The notes under the pieces were generated by a model that saw nothing but the letters and a program-made list of their open reading frames with translations, was not told the origin of the DNA and ran no database searches. Shown piece by piece: positions 57,962 to 64,000 of a DNA stretch of 64,000 bases. Source of the stretch: Sorex araneus (taxonomy: Eukaryota > Chordata > Mammalia > Eulipotyphla > Soricidae); the NCBI RefSeq assembly GCF_027595985.1, contig NC_073303.1, forward strand, positions 326,615,679-326,679,678, read 5' to 3'. Position 1 is the stretch's first letter; the number at the start of each line of letters is the position of its first letter. Made by a program: the position numbers and the translations under genes.

Positions 57962-58269
57962 GGCTCAACCTTTAACAAGTTAGAGATCTCTTATAGAAGT
58001 ATGGAAGGGCTGAATGGCCCCTGGGTGAAATACAATCATCTTCACACTCTTTCCTCTAAGGAAATTTTTTGTAGCATTTCCATTGGTTTTTCATAAAAAA
58101 ACAATACATAATATATTATTTCAGTTCTACTTTGGGGCAGGGGTTGGGGTTCAGGATGGAAACATCCAAAATACGGTGGTTGGAAGGTATAATGGTGATG
58201 AGATTGGTGTTTGAATATTAAATGTAATCAAATATTGTGAACTACTTTATAAAATAAAAAAATGTTAAA
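57535..58269 (+). mobile_element. Type II composite retroposon, L1-like tail
   Basis: Perfect 14-bp TSD 'aaactttagaaata' (57521-57534 and 58270-58283). 'ctggctccagataaactcatc' and 'ggccaccatccagag' match 35.5 kb. The tail 'ggtgatgagattggtgtttg' and 'ataaaataaaaaaatg' is L1-like. A microsatellite (57812-57960) has grown inside. The 150-codon frame 57441-57893 crosses the TSD and is not a gene. Confidence 0.78.
57812..57960. repeat. (TA)n/(CATA)n/(CA)n compound microsatellite
   Basis: About 150 bp of alternating purine-pyrimidine sequence ending in about 15 CA units. Confidence 0.95.
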
Positions 58270-58283
58270 AAACTTTAGAAATA

Positions 58284-60261
58284 TACTATACATAGTAAAT
58301 GCTCAACAAATGTTAGCTATGGCTGATGAAATTATCCTAATTATAGCAATTATGCTACATGATGATGTTGAGTTTCTTTTATTTAAAGGCAGAGAATCAA
58401 TCTTCTGATTATAATTCTTAAGATACACTTTTTTTCATTTGCATCAGAATTTTCTAATGCAAAATGCAAAGCAGTTGTTTGAAAACTAGGAATTCTTTGT
58501 TTAAAAATTTGCTGTAGTAGAAGCATTGCAGAATTTCTTCTTGAAATTATTCTAGTTTGCTACATCATAAACTTTAATGCTCTAGACAAAAATTGCCAGG
58601 GAAATATTTTTCACATTCTCATTTGGATCTTGTAAGTTTCAATTTGTTGACTGCTAAAATCCACTTGGAAGTGAGAATTGAGAAAATGTTGTTTTGACCC
58701 TAAATATTTCCATTTTAGTAGAATAAAAACATCTTGAGTGGAGTAAAGTGCATATAGTCTGAACACCTCATTAGGTAATTTAAAAAATAACATAATCTAC
58801 ATTTTAAAAAGTGTATAAAAATGTAGTCACCACCCAGATCAAGAAATATGGTAAATAGCTGGGAAATTTCAGACTAAGAAAGAAAACCTTGGTAGTGCCC
58901 AAGATACTTTATGCATCCTATCCCAGTCAACACACTCCTTTATTTCCTGCTGAAAAAATATTAATGATCTGTTTTTCTTTGTTTTCAGTAGGACAGTTAA
59001 TCTAAATAGCCTAATTGGTAATTTCTTGAAACAGAAAGTCTGGGTGACCTTTAGGGATCCCATTTATTTGTATGCATCTGTAACAAGCTCTCAGTAAGAT
59101 GTCTTCATGAGAACCCTGTACATATGCCTCTAACTTAGAGAGGGCTAACACAATTGAAGGCCAGGGTTTCCAACTGGGATTAGAGAAGACTCAATTGATT
59201 TAAAGGAAGAGAAAAAATATTTGAAACTCCTTTTATAATATTTATGAACAAGAATTGCTTGTGGCTTACCCTATCATTGAAGCTGCCTGATATTTATACT
59301 TCCTTCCCTCATTCTTTTTCTTACCTCTTCAATCTCACTCATTCTACCATTTAATGAATAATCCTTTAGGGAACTCTAGATATTTACAGATTTACTTCTG
59401 AATTTCTAAGTCCCTTATAAATAAAGACCCCTTTCCCATTGATTTTGTCCCAGTTTTCTGAAAGCTTTCTATGATTCTTGGCTTCTCTACATCAATCTCA
59501 AAGTAATCTCTTTATTTTTCCCTTTGGAACGTTTTAAAACAAATCAGCATAATTGAATCTACCTATTCCTTTAACATAAAGCCTTCATTCTATTCTTTAA
59601 AACTCCTCAATGATCTTAGCAATGATTTTTTTCACATTTTTGTTGATCTTTTATTTTTAAAACAAGCATAAAAAAACAGTCCAAAAAATTTATTTATTTT
59701 TATTAGCTTGAAGACCCAGAAAGCAAGAAAATGTTTTTTTCTGAGAGGTAAAGGTCTATCTGACAATAGCATTATTGTTTTAAACACTATTCCTTAAAAT
59801 ATAATACTGCCCTTTTGTAGGAGACAAGTTTACTCAAAGCTGTCATTATTCTGCTGAACTATGTCAAATAAAATGCATTTTTTCAAACATAAATACAATA
59901 ACAAAGACAAAAGAAAAATAAATACATCTATTACCAAAAAAAGGAACTTTAAGACAGGGATTTCACACATTAGAGATTTCTGCTCTGTGTGTGTGTGTGT
60001 ATGTGTATGTTTCTGTGTACTATACTCTGGAAAGGCCACATGGATTTTTTGCAATGGTTGCTAGATCATAGACCATAATTCATGTCAACTCCACTTTCCA
60101 TGAGAAAAGAAAAATCCTTGCTTTGAGTATGACAAGAACATAAAATGAATTTTCTAGGACTATGTCATATAAGATATATGGTCATATTTAGAAAGGCACA
60201 AGATTATTCCCCCACATTATTTTTTAAAATAATAAAACTAAAATAAAAATTGTTTACATGA
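58284..60261. other. No gene recognised
   Basis: About 2 kb of unique AT-rich sequence with a short (TG)n at 59983-60003. No exon or RNA gene is supportable. Confidence 0.5.
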
Positions 60262-60415
60262 GGCCTGGGTAAGTGCTTATCTTATGTGTGGCCCACCCAG
60301 GTTCAATTTTCATTACTATATTTGGTCCTTTGAGTACGTACAGGACTGACCCCTCAGCATAGAGCTAAGAGTAAGTCCTAAGAACAACCAGCTGTGACCC
60401 CAAAGCAAAACAAAT
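60262..60415 (+). mobile_element. SOR-A SINE, 5' truncated
   Basis: 'gcctgggtaagtgcttatct', 'caggttcaattttcattact' and 'caaccagctgtgaccccaaa'. Confidence 0.72.
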
Positions 60416-60649
60416 TTTAAAAAATGTTTATATAAACTATGGATTATTTATATAACAGATTTATTTAACTCTAATATTCATAATCAGGGAAAATCATTAA
60501 AACTTATTTTTAAAAAGCACATTAGGCAATAATATATAGAATTCTATTTATTTGAAAATTTTTGTATGATTGCACATATGTCTATTGTGTATAGAGAGAT
60601 TCTTAGAAAGGTGGCAAATAATGTTTACTTACTTTAAAACATTTTTAAT

Positions 60650-60815
60650 TTGTTGTTATTGTTTTTGTGCTCTAGTGGCACTGGGAGTTGCATGCAGGGC
60701 AGTGATCTGGGTCCCTAGGGCTGTGCTCATGATCTGGGGACCAGGTGGTACTGGGGATCCAACCTGGAGCTTCCACATGCAAACATACTCTCCAGCCCTT
60801 CGGTCCAGCTCCCAG
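60650..60815 (-). mobile_element. Old SOR-like SINE
   Basis: 'ggggaccaggtggtactggg', 'gatccaacctggagcttcca' and 'acatactctccagcccttc'. Confidence 0.6.
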
Positions 60816-62519
60816 CCCCTTAATACTAAAATTTAGGATCATATGCCACCTCCCTCAAAGTTAAAACTAAATGTTTTGTCATATGGATATCAGCAAAAAT
60901 AAAAATTCATAGAGGACTATTATTTTGCTTGAATTTTCTTCAGTGGGGTAAATTATAATTAAAGCCAGATAAAAAATAATATTGTCTTTACTTTGGAAAA
61001 GAGGTATTTGGCTAATTTATTCAGTTCTTCACATTGTTTCAATTGTATGTATCATATTGACTAGAAATTAAAGTATAGCAATTTAATGAAAGACTCTCCT
61101 TTGATGAGACAGATGCATAAGTGTGAGAGACATCACGGTACTTCAGTTTGCCATGAATAATCTACAGTTGATTTTGTTTTGAGACCTCTGCCAAAAGTTA
61201 AATTTTTTGAGAGGAAAAGATCAAATGACCAGAACATAGCTATCTCTGACTCGATTCTGCTAAATAATGTGGGTATGTTATTCTATATGGTGGCCTCAGC
61301 ACAAACTTAGCATTGAGATGTGGAAAAGCACTTTGAGTTCTTGGCCTCTTGATTTTTCTATGAAACTATTTTGGAAGACAGCCAACCATGTGCTCGACAA
61401 ATGTTTTCTACTGGCAATGTTTAGCCATAATCACAAACTGATTGAATAACCACGATCATTTAAATGTTCTTTTGTTCGTATATTTCAGTGTTTTCTTCAT
61501 TTGCTTGAAATATGTGCTTTGTTTTTAGCTAAAATCGGGTTCATATGTGTTGAAAAATAAAGAGCTGTATATTTCCAGAGTCATATTCCTGTAACATGAG
61601 ATCTGTAAAAGATTTTAGAACTAAGTTAATAATCACTTGGCAGCAAGTGAAAAGAAAGTTATACATGGAATATGTTTTCATAGTAGGAACATTTGATTTT
61701 GGTCAAATTCATGTCAAAGAAGAATAAGAAATTAATTTTAATCTTGGTATGTCTAAAATATGGATAACCAAATTATCTTAATAAGAAACACATTTACACA
61801 TTCAGAATTGCACAAGGTTTCCATTTCCATTTCACTATAGTTTTGTACAGTAAATCTCTCAGTTATCTGAACACTCAACTATCCAGATGACCACTGAGAA
61901 GCAGGAACAGTGCAAAAATTTTCCTGTGCATCAGAACATGTCACAGCTCTTTAGCATGTTGGCCCTTCTCTTAGACAGCTATAAGGGATTATGAACCTCA
62001 ATTTTTTTTTCAAAAAAGGTATTTTTGAATGTCACAGTGAAAAGAGCACCAAGTAGTGACCGTGGACCATAAGTCAAAGGTTAAACACCAAAGCTCTAAA
62101 GCAGGCACCACAAATAGAGAATTGAAGTCTGGACTCATTTCCTGCCCCAGTAGCATCCTCTTTAAGGGCAGCAGTGCCATTATGAAGCACAATAATGAAA
62201 TATAAATAATTCCTAATATTTGTTCCTCAAATACACATCCTCTAACTGCCTTTTTGGGCTTGCTATTTTTCTCAATACCCTAGTGGACTGGCTGCGCTGT
62301 GCGCTTATAAAGCAGGTGGAGAGCAAGTAGAAAGTTGTTGAAAGGATGGAAGGATCATCCGATTATGAATGCTCCTCAAGTGTCCTGGTTTTGTCTTCGC
62401 TGCTTACATTTTTCTCAATGAATAATAAGTAGAAAGAATTTCAATGTTCAGTGTCTTACAAGTGAAAGTATGGCTAAAACAATAGTTTACTTTTGCTCAG
62501 ACCATATTTTTTCCTGCTG
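60816..62519. other. No gene recognised
   Basis: About 1.7 kb of unique sequence, nothing supportable. Confidence 0.5.
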
Positions 62520-62668
62520 TTCTTTCCCTCATTGGACGGGAAGGCAGTGGTCAGTGGCTACTCTAGGCTCTGTGTTGAGGGTACTCAGGAGACCAGACCT
62601 GGATCGAACCAGGGCCTCACATATGCAAAGCAGGCATTCAGACCATTGAGCTATCTCTGAAGTCCCTG
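62520..62668 (-). mobile_element. SOR-A SINE, old
   Basis: 'gtactcaggagaccagacct', 'ggatcgaaccagggcctcac' and 'gagctatctctgaagtccc'. Confidence 0.68.
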
Positions 62669-62829
62669 AGCATTTTAGTATTTATTTTTAACATTTATTG
62701 TCTTGATATTTATATGGTGACATTTTTCTAGGTTTACTCATGGAAAAAAATCAATCAAGTAATAAGCAATCAGGTTTTAGATTTTGCACGGGATTTAATA
62801 TGAAACATTATTAGGTTGCACTAATGGAC

Positions 62830-62990
62830 AGAAGGGTTTTTTGGTGGTGGTGGTGTTCAGGGCTTACTCTTGGCATTGCACTCCAGGATTAATCTGGTGG
62901 GTCTGAGAGCCATATAGGAGCTGAGCACTGAACCTGGGTTGGCATGTGCAAGGCAAGCTCCCTACCTGCTGTACTATCACTCTAGCCCCA
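62830..62990 (-). mobile_element. SOR-A SINE
   Basis: 'gtgttcagggcttactcttg', 'gagccatataggagctgagc' and 'gctgtactatcactctagcc'. Confidence 0.8.
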
Positions 62991-63324
62991 TGAATAGGAA
63001 ATTTAGGTGAATTTTACAATGACAAAAACAAAATCAAGAAGAAATCAATGGGAATCCTGCTGGATTTCGCAAACAAACTTTCTTTGCAGTCACAGAAGCA
63101 GGAATATAGATCATTATGACTATCACCATGCTCAAAAACAGTGGGCGTGTCCTTTGGAATATGACAGGTTTCTGGTTTTGCTCTCTCGACCACAAATCAG
63201 GAAGCAGAGCACATGAAAGCTGATAAAAGTTCTAGAAAGTTTGGAAGTAATAAGGGAGGGATACTATTTCCTTGAAGGGCTTTTTAAAAGCACGTTTTAT
63301 TACTGGAAAAAATGTGAAATTTAG
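62991..63324. other. No gene recognised
   Basis: Unique sequence, nothing supportable. Confidence 0.5.
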
Positions 63325-63485
63325 GGACACTGAGATAGCAAAGAACTAAACACATACTTTGCAGGAGACTCAGGTTCAATCCCCAGTAATATACCAATCC
63401 CCTGAGCATTGCCAAGAGTGACCCTTAAACACAGAGCCAGGGATAACCTCAAAGTACAACTGAGTTTGTCCCCCAAACAAAACAG
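63325..63485 (+). mobile_element. SOR-A SINE
   Basis: 'gggacactgagatagcaaag', 'caggttcaatccccagtaat' and 'gagcattgccaagagtgac'. Confidence 0.8.
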
Positions 63486-63514
63486 AACTTAAATTTAACT
63501 TCAAAGTTTATTTC

Positions 63515-63770
63515 AGAGCAGAAGAGATAGCTCAAAGGACTGAGGCAAATGTCTGTCTTACGCCGCCTCTGAGTTCAGTCCCCAGCTCTCCACGGCCTCC
63601 CAAACCCCACTGCATGTAGTCCTGGAGGCTTCCAGTGTTGAGCTTGAGTAGCACCACATCACCTTGCCAGGGCAGTGAGGCCCCTGGACAGCTGGGATAA
63701 ACATTATCAAAGTGGCCTGAGATTCCATGCAACACTACTTAGGAGGAACCCCTCAAAAAACTTTCATTAC
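63515..63770 (+). mobile_element. Family E long SINE
   Basis: 'cagaagagatagctcaaagg', 'tgagttcagtccccagctct' and then 'gtagcaccacatcaccttgc'. Same order as 818-1055. Confidence 0.55.
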
Positions 63771-63781
63771 AAAAAGTGTCT

Positions 63782-63955
63782 GGGGCTCATGGTAGTATGG
63801 GAAGAACACTTGTTTGGCATGCAGGCCGCACAGGTTCAATCCCCGGCACCCGGAATGGTTTCTCCAGCCCTGCCAAGAGCAATCCCTGAGCTCAGAGCCA
63901 GAAATAATTCCTGAGTACTGCCAGATGTGACCCCAAAAGCAACAACAATTTTTTT
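63782..63955 (+). mobile_element. SOR-A SINE
   Basis: 'ggggctcatggtagtatggg', 'caggttcaatccccggcacc' and 'gtactgccagatgtgacccc'. Confidence 0.8.
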
Positions 63956-64000
63956 TAAGTTCATTTTGCTAGCTTTAAATTTTATAAGGAAAATGTTTAG

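Overview
This is a mammalian window without any intact protein-coding gene. The organism is most likely a shrew (Soricidae, probably Sorex). The reason is the extreme density of one tRNA-headed SINE, matching the SOR SINE known from shrews. Its signatures are a head like 'agtgatagcacagcgggtag', a B-box-like 'ggttcaattcccagcatccc' and a body ending 'gtgtgacccaaaaagc(A)n'. About 60 copies of all ages lie on both strands. In the entries below 'SOR-A' is this A-tailed SINE. 'SOR-B' has the same tRNA head but a different body ('cctggcaagctacc', 'gatatgccaaaaacagtaac') and a different, non-poly(A) 3' end.

The only recognisable gene sequences are two processed retrocopies. One is FNTA (33694-35318, minus), nearly colinear with the human protein but with one in-frame stop and an N-terminal frameshift. 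The other is HNRNPC, C1-type isoform (43518-45084, plus), with several lesions and a later SOR-A insertion. Both have perfect target-site duplications (TSDs) and A-tails, so both were made by L1.

The rest is nested retrotransposon debris. There are L1 3' ends at 4.3-5.2, 11.8-12.7, 13.3-14.2, 37.1-37.9, 48.6-49.4 and 55.6-56.2 kb. A short RTE-class LINE relic lies at 23.3-23.6 kb. Two composite, apparently non-autonomous families are present. 'Type I' (14711-16166, 21917-22722, 26221-26667) joins a GC-rich 5' part and an internal repeat unit to an L1-like 3' end, in the manner of SVA. 'Type II' (2.4-3.8, 11.2-11.8, 24.7-25.3, 28.7-29.6, 35.5-36.3, 47.8-48.2, 57.5-58.3 kb) shares a 5' module but ends in either of two tails.

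The most interesting signal is tail swapping between the L1 and RTE machineries. The SOR tRNA head occurs with an A-tail (SOR-A) or an RTE-derived tail (SOR-B). The type II module likewise occurs with an L1-like poly(A) tail or with an RTE-derived tail ending in about 17 GAT triplets. TSDs differ accordingly: 10-11 bp for four RTE-tailed insertions, mostly 12-17 bp for A-tailed ones. One locus (23939-24184) carries an intermediate in which the SOR-B body is fused to about 125 bp of RTE 3' sequence, including part of its coding region.

The gaps between repeats (for example 5.2-6.7, 9.0-11.2, 16.5-17.8, 26.9-28.1, 29.7-30.8, 46.2-47.8, 58.3-60.2, 60.8-62.5 kb) show no exon, RNA gene or conserved motif I can support. 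The window is therefore intergenic or deep intronic. All repeat assignments rest on comparison within this window and on recalled family consensus, not on a database search.
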